A stretch of 11,570 nt of DNA from Alphaproteobacteria bacterium UBA1002 (GTDB lineage: Bacteria; Pseudomonadota; Alphaproteobacteria; Rickettsiales; UBA998), in contig DBAU01000038.1 in the NCBI GenBank assembly GCA_002291845.1, positions 1 through 11,570 of the forward strand. The letters run 5' to 3'. Both the position numbers and the translations under genes were made by a program. This document shows, piece by piece, positions 1 through 6,716 of this stretch. How positions within the stretch are numbered: the stretch's first letter is position 1; each line of letters starts with the position of its first letter. The notes below the pieces were generated by a model that ran no database searches, was not told the origin of the DNA, and saw nothing but the letters and a program-made list of their open reading frames with translations.

Positions 1-991
1 GAAGTGCATCTATTTTATTAAGCACTTCAATTTGCTGAAGGTCTGCATAATCCTCTTCAAACAGTTCCTTCAACACCCGCTCAACATCCTGACGCTGTGC
101 CTCGCTATCCGGGTGGGAAGCATCGCGGACATGCAACAGTAAGTCGGCTTCCAGTACCTCTTCCAGCGTTGCACGGAAAGCGGCAATCAGTGTGGTGGGC
201 AAATCAGAAATAAAACCCACCGTATCGGAAAGCATGATTGTCATACCCGAAGGAAGGGTGACCTGCCGGATCACAGGATCCAGCGTGGCAAATAAAGCAT
301 CTGCCGCATAGGTTCCGGCATCCGTCAGGCGGTTGAAAAGCGTGGATTTACCCGCATTAGTGTACCCGACCAGTGCCACCAGCGGATAGGGGACATCACG
401 ACGTAATTTTCGGTGCAAGCTTCGTGTACGTACGACTTTTTCAAGTTGACGACGAATGGCCGCAATGCGATCGCGGATCATCCGGCGGTCGAGTTCAATC
501 TGTGACTCACCTGGCCCCCCGAGGAAGCCAAAGCCGCCACGTTGACGCTCAAGATGTGTCCAGGATCGTACAAGACGGCTCTTTTGATATTCCAGCGCCG
601 CCAGCTCGACCTGCAATTTGCCTTCATGGGTACGCGCACGCTCACCAAAAATTTCGAGAATCAGCGCGGTGCGGTCAATAACCTTCGTCTTCCACGCTTT
701 CTCCAGGTTACGCTGCTGGACGGGGCTCAGCGTGCCATTGATAATGACCAAGCCGATCTGGTGCTCGCTCACGTAGGCCGTGTAACGCTCAATCTGTCCA
801 GTGCCAAATAACGTGCTTGGCTTGGGCGCGTGAATGGGGAGGGCAAAGGCCCCTACCACTTCCAGCGCAATGGCGCGGGCCAGCCCCGAGGCTTCAAGTA
901 GTTGCGCATCAACACTCCGGCCCGTCGCGGTCGGCTTGTGACGAAAATCCGGATGAAGAACAAGGGTAGGAGTCGCTATGGACTCAGTCAT
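1..991 (-). CDS. hflX: GTPase HflX, ribosome-splitting/rescue GTPase (3' end cut by the window edge)
   Basis: HflX is a translational GTPase that binds the 50S subunit and splits stalled ribosomes. My translation from the ATG at 989-991 gives 330 residues before the window ends. Residues about 1-190 carry the HflX N-terminal domain, including the glycine-rich stretch GGFGFLGGPGESQIELDRR near 152-170 followed by a basic coiled-coil-like helix. The G domain then shows G1 GYTNAGKST at 209-217, G3 DTVGF at 256-260 and G4 NKID at 325-328. The missing part is the end of the G domain and the C-terminal tail, so this is an edge truncation and not a broken gene. It starts 17 bases after the hfq stop, the usual hfq-hflX order, and probably shares the hfq transcript. 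The Shine-Dalgarno before this ATG is weak, so translation may rely on coupling. Confidence 0.96.
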   Translation of the reverse strand, partial: MTESIATPTLVLHPDFRHKPTATGRSVDAQLLEASGLARAIALEVVGAFALPIHAPKPSTLFGTGQIERYTAYVSEHQIGLVIINGTLSPVQQRNLEKAWKTKVIDRTALILEIFGERARTHEGKLQVELAALEYQKSRLVRSWTHLERQRGGFGFLGGPGESQIELDRRMIRDRIAAIRRQLEKVVRTRSLHRKLRRDVPYPLVALVGYTNAGKSTLFNRLTDAGTYAADALFATLDPVIRQVTLPSGMTIMLSDTVGFISDLPTTLIAAFRATLEEVLEADLLLHVRDASHPDSEAQRQDVERVLKELFEEDYADLQQIEVLNKIDAL

Positions 992-1008
992 AGAAGCGAC
1001 AACAAAAG

Positions 1009-1290
1009 CTATGCCACGAGCATGGGCTCGGATTCATCCAGAGACTCGCTGGAATCCATGGAATCATCTCGCGACAGGCTGACCGGGACGCTCGGTACCA
1101 CGGTCGCAATACTATGCTTATAGACGAGCTGCGCCATCTGATTTCGCTTCAGCACCACCGAAAAATTATCAAAGCCGCTGATAACGCCCTGAAGTTTAAC
1201 CCCATTCACCAGATATACCGTGACGGGCTTTTTATCTTTTCTGCAGTTATTCAAGAAAATATCCTGCATATTCTGGGTCTTTTCAGCCAT
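1009..1290 (-). CDS. hfq: RNA chaperone Hfq
   Basis: Hfq is the hexameric Sm-like protein that pairs small RNAs with mRNAs. The 93-residue product has the Sm1 block VTVYLVNGVKLQGVISGF at 23-40 and the Sm2 block with YKHS at 57-60 followed by IATVVPS. Proximal-face residues are present: Q9, K32, F43, and the YKH triad at 57-59. The rim patch is R17-K18-D19-K20 in place of the enterobacterial RRER. The tail from about residue 71 is short, serine- and acid-rich (SLSRDDSMDSSESLDESEP), similar in character to acidic tails that displace RNA from the core. The start is set by a GAGAGG sequence about five bases before the ATG. hflX follows directly. A candidate promoter with a perfect TATAAT lies about 120 bases upstream. 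Confidence 0.98.
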   Translation of the reverse strand: MAEKTQNMQDIFLNNCRKDKKPVTVYLVNGVKLQGVISGFDNFSVVLKRNQMAQLVYKHSIATVVPSVPVSLSRDDSMDSSESLDESEPMLVA

Positions 1291-1405
1291 GGCTGCCTCT
1301 CAGGGGGTAATTTGCTGTTTAGCGCAAAAAACTGGCATATACGTTATCACAAAAATACTGCTTGAAAAGCGGAACCTGAGCGAATTTGACACATTTTACG
1401 CCAAC

Positions 1406-1434
1406 ATTATATCAGCAAACCCTGATAAATAGTC
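1406..1434 (-). promoter_or_regulatory. Candidate sigma70-type promoter for hfq-hflX
   Basis: On the minus strand a perfect TATAAT occupies 1406-1411. The -35 side is poor: GACTAT at 1429-1434 with a 17-base spacer, or an overlapping ATGACT with a 19-base spacer. A 6-bp inverted repeat (TATCAG at 1410-1415 and CTGATA at 1422-1427) overlaps the -10 and spacer, so it could be a small operator or chance. The position, between the 104-aa gene and hfq, fits a start site with a leader of about 110 bases. Confidence 0.45.
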
Positions 1435-1460
1435 ATTCTTCAACGTGAAGCCTTGTCGGC

Positions 1461-1775
1461 TTACGAGTCAACTGCTTGCAATGTGCGCTGACGCGGGCGA
1501 GGCACACCAACAGCATCGCGGATACCGTAATACAGCTCCATTTCGTAGCGCACGCGTGGCTCTGGCGTCCCCAGTCCTGCCTCAAGGACAATCACATCTG
1601 GCGGGAGCCGTCCCTGATCCAGCTCTTGCATGATCTGCGGCTTCCGCTCGCTTGGCGCGAGCAGATACATATAACCTTCGTGACCGTCATTTCGACGTGG
1701 CGTATGGAAAAATGCTTCCATCCCCGGCGCACGCAGCCGTAGTTGAGTTCGTGACGTCATAACATGTCCCATCAT
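1461..1775 (-). CDS. Unrecognised conserved-looking protein of about 100 aa
   Basis: I do not recognise this family. The reading frame gives 104 residues from ATG 1775. An ATG at 1760 (99 residues) has a slightly better GGGA Shine-Dalgarno and may be the true start. The composition looks like a soluble globular protein: a basic N-terminus, a core with APGMEAFFHTPRRNDGHEGY (17-36), MYLLAPSERKPQIMQELDQG (36-55) and DVIVLEAGLGTPEPRVRYEM (60-79), and an arginine-rich C-terminus. There is no signal peptide or membrane segment. It is transcribed away from pgk and towards hfq, with 170 bases before the hfq ATG that contain a separate candidate promoter. A weak 5-bp hairpin (AAGCC/GGCTT, 1447-1461 area) sits just past its stop. 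Overlapping plus-strand frames are less protein-like. Function unknown. Confidence 0.62.
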   Translation of the reverse strand: MMGHVMTSRTQLRLRAPGMEAFFHTPRRNDGHEGYMYLLAPSERKPQIMQELDQGRLPPDVIVLEAGLGTPEPRVRYEMELYYGIRDAVGVPRPRQRTLQAVDS

Positions 1776-1945
1776 TTACGAGCGATTGTGTAGGGCATGC
1801 ATATGACAAACTCATGACGGAATGGTGAAGATTTGATAAAGCATATAAGCAATCTCAAAACGCCTCAGCGACGCTCACGTGGAGCTTTTTGGGGCGGTGA
1901 CTGGACACGCAAGTTGGTGCATGCTATCCCCGCAATAGACTCATT
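1776..1945. other. Divergent intergenic region between the 104-aa gene and pgk
   Basis: These 170 bases separate two divergent genes and should hold both promoters. I see no convincing small ORF or RNA gene. The only plausible elements are the pgk promoter candidate at 1902-1930 and, for the leftward gene, a TTGTCA hexamer near 1806-1811 (minus strand) without a good partner -10. Confidence 0.5.
1902..1930 (+). promoter_or_regulatory. Candidate promoter for the pgk operon
   Basis: TGGACA at 1902-1907 differs from TTGACA at one base and is followed, after exactly 17 bases, by TATCCC at 1925-1930, which matches only the first half of TATAAT. An alternative pair, TTGGTG (1914-1919) and TAGACT (1936-1941) with 16 bases between, overlaps it. 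The first pair would start transcription near 1937, leaving a leader of only 9 bases to the GTG or 27 bases to the ATG of pgk. The same CTGGACAC core with a 17-base spacer recurs before cyaY. Confidence 0.4.
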
Positions 1946-3157
1946 GTGAATCTCGGCCTGCTCATGCGCCTGAATGAATTGATGCCCGCGGGCAAAACGG
2001 TGCTGGTCCGGGTGGACCTGAACGTCCCGATGCATGCGGGAAGGGTAACGGATGCCACCCGCATTGAACGCGTGCTGCCTACCTTGCGTTATTTAGCGAC
2101 GCAGGGTGCAAAAGTGGTGGTGTTGTCTCATTTTGGTCGCCCCAAAGGTGAGTATAATCCTTCCATGTCCCTTGCACCGCTCGTGGATGCTTTGCAGGCA
2201 TATCTGCCTGAGCATCCGGTGCGCTTCGGGGTGGATTGTATCGGCGCGGCGGCGGCCGAGGCGGTCCGAAAAGCAGCGGCGGGGGATGTGGTGTTACTGG
2301 AGAATCTCCGCTTCCATGTCGAAGAGGAAGCCGGTGATGCTCTTTTTGCGCGCCAGATTGCGGCCCTTGGTGATGCCTACGTGAACGATGCGTTTTCCTG
2401 TTCGCATCGACCGCATGCATCCATCTATCACCTGCCCACCTTGCTACCTTCCTATTGCGGCATGGCCATGCAGGAGGAAATTGAAACGCTCGGCGGATTG
2501 TTCAATGCACCGGACCGTCCTCTGGCGGCGGTGGTTGGGGGATCGAAAGTCTCTACCAAGCTGGCATTGCTGGAGCATCTGCTGGAAAAAGTCGATCTTC
2601 TAATAATCGGCGGAGCCATGGCGAACACATTCCTGCGGGCGCAAGGGCACCCGGTTGGAACCTCTTTATGCGAGACGGAAATGCTAGAAACCGCGCGTCA
2701 TGTTCTGGCAAAGGCAGAGCGATCACAATGTCGGATTCTCCTGCCTAAGGATTTGGTGGTTGCCCGCCGTTTTTCGGCCCATGCGCCGGCTCAGATGGTG
2801 GCGGCAGAGGCTGTGCCTGACGATGCAATGGCGCTGGATGTGGGGCCTGAATCCTTGATGCATTACGCTGAAGAGCTCCGCCATTGTCGCACGCTGGTAT
2901 GGAATGGACCGCTGGGTGCGTTTGAAACCACGCCGTTTGATAACGCAACCGTGTTTCTTGCCCGTGTTGTCGCGCGGCTCACTGCGCAAGGGCAGATGAA
3001 AAGTGTCGCTGGAGGGGGCGATACGGTCTCCGCGCTGGTACATGCATCAATGGCAGGTCAGTTCAGTTATCTCTCCACTGCCGGCGGCGCGTTTTTGGAA
3101 TGGCTTGAAGGTAAAGCATTGCCCGGGGTTGAGGCCCTGCAGAGAAAGGCCGCATGA
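1946..3157 (+). CDS. pgk: Phosphoglycerate kinase
   Basis: PGK interconverts 1,3-bisphosphoglycerate plus ADP and 3-phosphoglycerate plus ATP in glycolysis, gluconeogenesis and carbon fixation. The full 403-residue frame has the substrate-binding RVDLNVP at 22-28, SHFGRPKG at 61-68, ENLRF at 119-123 and SHRPHAS at 153-159. The nucleotide-binding half has VGGSKVSTK at 197-205, IIGGAMANTF at 220-229, WNGPLGAFE at 319-327 and SVAGGGDTVSAL at 353-364. STAGGAFLEWLEGK at 377-390 ends the fold. The length is normal. The start is uncertain: GTG 1946, or ATG 1964, which gives 397 residues and an N-terminus (MRLNELMPAGKTVLVRVD) of the usual length. Neither has a clear Shine-Dalgarno. The next gene begins one base after the stop, so the two are translationally coupled. 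Confidence 0.98.
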   Translation: MNLGLLMRLNELMPAGKTVLVRVDLNVPMHAGRVTDATRIERVLPTLRYLATQGAKVVVLSHFGRPKGEYNPSMSLAPLVDALQAYLPEHPVRFGVDCIGAAAAEAVRKAAAGDVVLLENLRFHVEEEAGDALFARQIAALGDAYVNDAFSCSHRPHASIYHLPTLLPSYCGMAMQEEIETLGGLFNAPDRPLAAVVGGSKVSTKLALLEHLLEKVDLLIIGGAMANTFLRAQGHPVGTSLCETEMLETARHVLAKAERSQCRILLPKDLVVARRFSAHAPAQMVAAEAVPDDAMALDVGPESLMHYAEELRHCRTLVWNGPLGAFETTPFDNATVFLARVVARLTAQGQMKSVAGGGDTVSALVHASMAGQFSYLSTAGGAFLEWLEGKALPGVEALQRKAA

Positions 3158-3158
3158 G

Positions 3159-3593
3159 ATGATCAGGGCCGTGGAAGTTGGGGGGTGGGACGAGGTGGAT
3201 GTTCTGCTGGAGGCAGCGTCTCAGCAAGAGACTCCGTTGCCGCTGACCTTGGTGACCCCCCCCTCGGCGGCGATGCGAACCGGCGCGGCGTACTGGAAAG
3301 CCATCTCTGAAATGGCGCAGGCTCGCTATCCGCACGTGGTATTTCATCTCTACATGGATTGTAGCTGGGCGCCGGGTCGGGCCATGGAGGCTTTGTATCT
3401 GGGCGTGCGTCATTTGACCAGTCAGGAGAATCAGTTGCCCCTTGCGCTTCACGCCTTTGCAGCGCGTTATGCCGTGCATTGGATGCCCCGCCCAACTGCG
3501 TTGCATCGTTTTGTTACAGGGCTGCCACGCGCTCAACAATCCTATCTTGCGGCTCGCTGGCTTGCCAGCGCTGCCGATGCTACTTACCCTTAA
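3159..3593 (+). CDS. Unrecognised 144-aa protein encoded between pgk and the aldolase gene
   Basis: The start is ATG 3159, one base after the pgk stop, and the aldolase Shine-Dalgarno begins about seven bases after its stop, so it sits inside the operon. The frame is open further upstream, but that part only shadows pgk. The product has no signal peptide or clear membrane helix. Visible features are TLVTPPSAAMRTGAAYW at 30-46, an alternating hydrophobic strand VVFHLYMDCSWAPGRAMEAL at 60-79, then YLGVRHLTSQ. A strand ending in Asp-Cys, a Pro-Gly and then a helix resembles an alpha/beta (barrel-like or Rossmann-like) unit. I have a faint memory of alphaproteobacterial hypothetical proteins with a similar TPP...DCgdapG...ALxxG pattern, but cannot name a family. 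Function unknown; the context suggests a link to triose or hexose phosphate metabolism. Confidence 0.8.
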   Translation: MIRAVEVGGWDEVDVLLEAASQQETPLPLTLVTPPSAAMRTGAAYWKAISEMAQARYPHVVFHLYMDCSWAPGRAMEALYLGVRHLTSQENQLPLALHAFAARYAVHWMPRPTALHRFVTGLPRAQQSYLAARWLASAADATYP

Positions 3594-3599
3594 ACCCTT

Positions 3600-3604
3600 A
3601 GGAG
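3600..3604 (+). promoter_or_regulatory. Strong ribosome binding site of the aldolase gene
   Basis: AGGAG lies seven bases before ATG 3612. It fixes the aldolase start and is the best Shine-Dalgarno in the pgk operon, which suggests the aldolase is translated more strongly than its upstream partners. Confidence 0.75.
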
Positions 3605-3611
3605 ACTCCCC

Positions 3612-4541
3612 ATGCGCCTGACCAATCGCGTTAAGAAAATCCTCAGCTGGTACGAAAGCGACAATCCCGGTACCAAGACCAATCTTGCGCGCATGCTGAT
3701 GCACGGCAAGCTGGCGGGCACGGGTAAGCTGGTCATCCTACCGGTGGACCAGGGCTTCGAACATGGCCCGGCGCGCAGTTTTGCAGCGAATCCTGCGGCA
3801 TATGATCCGCATTACCACTATCAGCTTGCCATTGATGCGGGACTCTCCGCGTATGCCGCCCCGCTTGGCATGCTGGAGCAGGGAGCGGATAGCTTCGCCG
3901 GGGCTATCCCGACCATCCTCAAGGTGAACTCTTCCAACTCACTCGTGCCGCGTCATAATGCTCCGAACCAGGCCGTTACGGGTACTGTCGCGGATGCGCT
4001 GCGCCTTGGCTGTTCGGCGATCGGCTTTACCATCTATCCCGGTTCCTCTGGCGTGTTCGACATGATGGAGGAAATCCGCGAGATGTCAGAAGAAGCTAAG
4101 GCCAAGGGGTTGGCCGTTATCATGTGGTCCTATCCACGCGGTGAAGACCTCTCCAAGGATGGCGAAACGGCCATCGATGTCTGCGCCTATGCGGCGCATA
4201 TCCCGGCGCTCCTCGGCGCGCATGTCATCAAAGTGAAGCCCCCTACCGCACATATCGAGCAGGCGGAAGCAAAGAAAGTCTATGATGCCCAGAAAATTCC
4301 CGTCGGTACGCTGGCTGATCGGGTGCGCCATGTGAAACAGGCGACGTTCAACGGCAAGCGGCTCGTTATCTTCTCCGGCGGCGCGGCGAAAGGTACGGCG
4401 GACGTACTGGAGGAAATTCGCGGTATCCGCGACGGTGGCGGGGACGGCTCTATCATCGGCCGCAATGCCTTCCAGCGCCCGCGCGATGAGGCCCTGCAGC
4501 TTCTGAATGAGATCGTCGGCATTTTCAAAACAAGCGTATAG
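3612..4541 (+). CDS. fbaB: Fructose-bisphosphate aldolase class I, DhnA/FbaB (archaeal-type) family
   Basis: This enzyme cleaves or forms fructose 1,6-bisphosphate through a lysine Schiff base. The 309-residue product belongs to the DhnA/FbaB branch, not to the metal-dependent class II aldolases. Visible motifs are VILPVDQGFEHGP at 41-53 (active-site Asp 46), GFTIYPGS at 138-145, MWSYPRGE at 171-178, HVIKVKPP at 204-211 with Lys 207 as the likely Schiff-base residue, and two phosphate-binding segments, FSGGAAKG at 254-261 and IIGRNAFQRP at 281-290. The length is typical for the shorter bacterial members. It is the last gene of the pgk operon, placing consecutive parts of the same pathway under one transcript. 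Family assignment is firm. The symbol follows E. coli usage; other genomes call it fba or fda. Confidence 0.95.
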   Translation: MRLTNRVKKILSWYESDNPGTKTNLARMLMHGKLAGTGKLVILPVDQGFEHGPARSFAANPAAYDPHYHYQLAIDAGLSAYAAPLGMLEQGADSFAGAIPTILKVNSSNSLVPRHNAPNQAVTGTVADALRLGCSAIGFTIYPGSSGVFDMMEEIREMSEEAKAKGLAVIMWSYPRGEDLSKDGETAIDVCAYAAHIPALLGAHVIKVKPPTAHIEQAEAKKVYDAQKIPVGTLADRVRHVKQATFNGKRLVIFSGGAAKGTADVLEEIRGIRDGGGDGSIIGRNAFQRPRDEALQLLNEIVGIFKTSV

Positions 4542-4579
4542 TTGGCGTTTGATGACCGTATCCTGACAGCTTGCATTTG

Positions 4580-4591
4580 CGTGCGCGCACG
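4580..4591. repeat. Perfect 12-bp palindrome upstream of the ABC exporter gene
   Basis: CGTGCGCGCACG reads the same on both strands and lies in the 64-base gap between the aldolase stop and the exporter gene. A CTTGCAT heptamer occurs on both sides of it (4570-4576 and 4601-4607). It could be a small operator or the foot of a hairpin. No U-tract follows, so it is not an intrinsic terminator. GC-rich alternating sequence of this kind also arises by chance. Confidence 0.4.
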
Positions 4592-4605
4592 TTCATAACC
4601 CTTGC

Positions 4606-6405
4606 ATGCGTTTTTCGGGTGAAGTCAAAATGCCCGCCGGGGCCGAGCAGGCAGGCAAGGGTAAAGTCGGCAGTCTACGCCATGTACTGAGCTATCTGCG
4701 CGCCTATCGCCTACAGGTAGTTGGTGCGTTTCTGGCGTTGATTGTTACGTCTTCCACCGTGCTCGCGTTCGGCACAGGGCTGCGCTACATCATCGATCAG
4801 GCCTTCTCGAATGAACCCAGCCCGGATCTGATTGATCACTCATTTATCTATCTACTGATCGGGGTATTTGTTCTCGCGGGTGCGACGTATAGCCGTTATT
4901 ACCTTGTTTCGTGGATTGGCGAGAAAATCATCGCTGACATTCGCCGGGATGTTTACGCCCGGCTGGTGGGTATGGATGTGGCTTTCTTTGAAGTAAGCCG
5001 TACTGGCGATTTGGTTTCCCGCCTGATGACCGACACCACCCTGCTGCAGACAGTGATTGGAAGTTCCATCTCGGTGGCGCTGCGCAACCTTCTGATGATG
5101 CTCGGTGGGCTGGCCATGATGTTTTTTATGAGCCCGTCGCTCAGCATTTATATTGTGGGAATGGTGCCCATCGTGGTGGTTCCCATCATCATGTTGGGGC
5201 GCGAAGTACGCAAACTTTCGCGCGACACGCAAGAGCGCACCGCCGATGTGAGTGCCCACGCAGAGGAAACCATTGCCTCGATTCGTACCATTCAGGCCTT
5301 GGCGCTGGAAAAGCAGGAACAGGTGCGCTTTCAGCAATCGGTGGGAGCATTGCTAGATACTGCGCTCACCCGTATCCGCAAGCGTGCACTGCTCATTGCT
5401 TTGGTGATTGCTTTGGTGCTGGGAGCCATTTGTGTCGTGTTGTGGCTAGGTAGCCGCCACGTCATGAGTGGCGAGATCTCCAGCGGAGATCTTTCTGCCT
5501 TTCTGTTTTATGCGATGCTGGTTGCCACAGGTACCGGAGCAATTTCTGAGGTGGTCGGTGATCTGCAGCGTGCAGCAGGGGCGACTGAGCGTTTGATGGA
5601 GTTAAAGCATCTGGCACCAACGATTACCGCGCCGGAGCATCCCGTCCCGGTCCCTTCTTCCTTAGCCCTGCCGTTACACTTCGATGGAGTACGCTTTGCG
5701 TATCCTGCACGCCCGGGTATCGCCGCGCTCGATGGGGTCAGTTTCACCATTGAGCCTGGCGAGACGGTGGCATTGGTCGGCCCTTCTGGCGCAGGAAAAA
5801 GCACCGTCATGCAGCTATTGCTACGTTTTTATGATGTGCAATCAGGCCGTATTCTAGTGGGCGAAACACCTCTTATGTCCTTTGATCCAGCCGAATGGCG
5901 CGGGCGTATTGGTCTAGTGCCGCAAGATCCAGTGATTTTCTCTACCACCGCCTATGAGAATATCCGGTTTGGTCGCTCAGACGCTGACGCGACCACGATT
6001 CGTGCCGCCGCGCGTCAGGCGGAGGCACTGGAGTTTATTGAGGCACTTCCTGATGGTTTTGATACGTACCTTGGTGAGAGGGGGGTTCGGCTTTCCGGGG
6101 GGCAGCGTCAGCGGTTGGCCATCGCGCGTGCACTGGTCCGCAACCCGCAAATTCTTTTGCTCGATGAAGCCACCAGCGCCCTAGATTCCGAAAATGAACG
6201 CAAGGTGCAGCTGGCGCTGGAGCAGTTGATGAAAGGCCGCACGACGCTGGTGATTGCCCATCGCCTTTCCACCGTGCAGAATGCGGATCGTATCCTTGTT
6301 ATGGATCATGGCCATATTGTTGCGCAGGGTACCCATGCTGAGCTGATAGAAAAAAGCGAATTATATCATAGGCTTGCAAAGAGGCAGTTCGAAGCAGCAG
6401 AATAA
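4606..6405 (+). CDS. ABC exporter, ABCB/MsbA-like permease fused to ATPase
   Basis: This is a half-transporter that would form a homodimer in the inner membrane and export a lipid, peptide or drug-like substrate. About six membrane segments are visible (roughly 34-58, 79-101, 155-176, 178-197, 261-282, 295-312), followed by one nucleotide-binding domain. The ATPase has an A-loop Tyr 366, Walker A GPSGAGKST at 392-400, Q-loop Gln 440, signature LSGGQ at 496-500, Walker B ILLLDE at 516-521 with catalytic Glu 521, D-loop SALD at 524-527 and His 552. The length of 599 matches the family. ATG 4606 has no Shine-Dalgarno. ATG 4630 has GGTGAAG before it and may be the true start (591 residues). The substrate cannot be read from sequence. 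MsbA proper would need an lpxK or kdtA neighbour, which is not seen. Confidence 0.95.
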   Translation: MRFSGEVKMPAGAEQAGKGKVGSLRHVLSYLRAYRLQVVGAFLALIVTSSTVLAFGTGLRYIIDQAFSNEPSPDLIDHSFIYLLIGVFVLAGATYSRYYLVSWIGEKIIADIRRDVYARLVGMDVAFFEVSRTGDLVSRLMTDTTLLQTVIGSSISVALRNLLMMLGGLAMMFFMSPSLSIYIVGMVPIVVVPIIMLGREVRKLSRDTQERTADVSAHAEETIASIRTIQALALEKQEQVRFQQSVGALLDTALTRIRKRALLIALVIALVLGAICVVLWLGSRHVMSGEISSGDLSAFLFYAMLVATGTGAISEVVGDLQRAAGATERLMELKHLAPTITAPEHPVPVPSSLALPLHFDGVRFAYPARPGIAALDGVSFTIEPGETVALVGPSGAGKSTVMQLLLRFYDVQSGRILVGETPLMSFDPAEWRGRIGLVPQDPVIFSTTAYENIRFGRSDADATTIRAAARQAEALEFIEALPDGFDTYLGERGVRLSGGQRQRLAIARALVRNPQILLLDEATSALDSENERKVQLALEQLMKGRTTLVIAHRLSTVQNADRILVMDHGHIVAQGTHAELIEKSELYHRLAKRQFEAAE

Positions 6406-6480
6406 AAAGCCCGCGTCATCATATCGTCACACAATCCGTTCACACGTGATGTAGAGAGCTCTGTACGGTGGAGAGTTGTC

Positions 6481-6696
6481 ATTGCCACGCCTGACTTAGT
6501 ACATAAAGACTTCAAGACCGAGGTTGTGTTGCGAGGGCAGGCGATGATAAGCGCGCTGAAAAAGCTCGATCCTATCCTTGAGGATGTCACAAAACACCTT
6601 CCCGATGGACTCAAAGGCTACCTGAAAGACATCCACCAGCCTCTTTTCGGCATCCACCCAACCTTTGAACAACGGATATCTGCGCTGAGGGGGTAA
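6481..6696 (+). CDS. Unrecognised small protein (50 aa from ATG 6544, or 71 aa from a possible AUU start)
   Basis: No family recognised. In the same frame as the exporter, but after its stop, a protein-like reading runs to TAA at 6694-6696. The standard start is ATG 6544, with GAGGG six bases before it (6533-6537), giving 50 residues: MISALKKLDPILEDVTKHLP, then DGLKGYLKDIHQPLFGIHPT, then FEQRISALRG. The frame already looks coding upstream (ATPDLVHKDFKTEVVLRGQA), where the only well-placed start is ATT 6481, five bases after GGTGGAGAG (6467-6475). GTG 6526 and TTG 6529 are further options with poor ribosome sites. The product would be soluble, helical and lysine-rich, with no signal peptide. 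It ends seven bases from the converging OmpA-like gene. It may instead be the remnant of a longer gene. Confidence 0.5.
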   Translation: MATPDLVHKDFKTEVVLRGQAMISALKKLDPILEDVTKHLPDGLKGYLKDIHQPLFGIHPTFEQRISALRG

Positions 6697-6699
6697 GTC

Positions 6700-6716
6700 T
6701 TTCCTACTTAAGGAAA
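6700..6716. repeat. Small AT-rich dyad between converging genes
   Basis: TTTCCT and AGGAAA form a 6-bp stem around the 5-base loop ACTTA. It overlaps the stop codon of the minus-strand OmpA-like gene and follows the small plus-strand gene. It is the only hairpin at this convergent junction. It is AT-rich without a run of T, so termination here is doubtful and the two transcripts may overlap. Confidence 0.25.

Noticed and set aside
373..811. Two overlapping plus-strand frames (102 and 89 residues)
   Set aside because: Both lie opposite hflX, whose domain and GTPase motifs are continuous on the minus strand.
3003..3158. N-terminal extension of the 144-aa protein to an ATG at 3003
   Set aside because: This part is out of frame inside the highly conserved C-terminus of pgk; the ATG one base after the pgk stop is the natural start.
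3063..3704. 213-residue minus-strand frame
   Set aside because: Antisense to the ends of pgk, the 144-aa gene and the aldolase start. Composition is unlike a protein, and the plus-strand genes fully explain the region.
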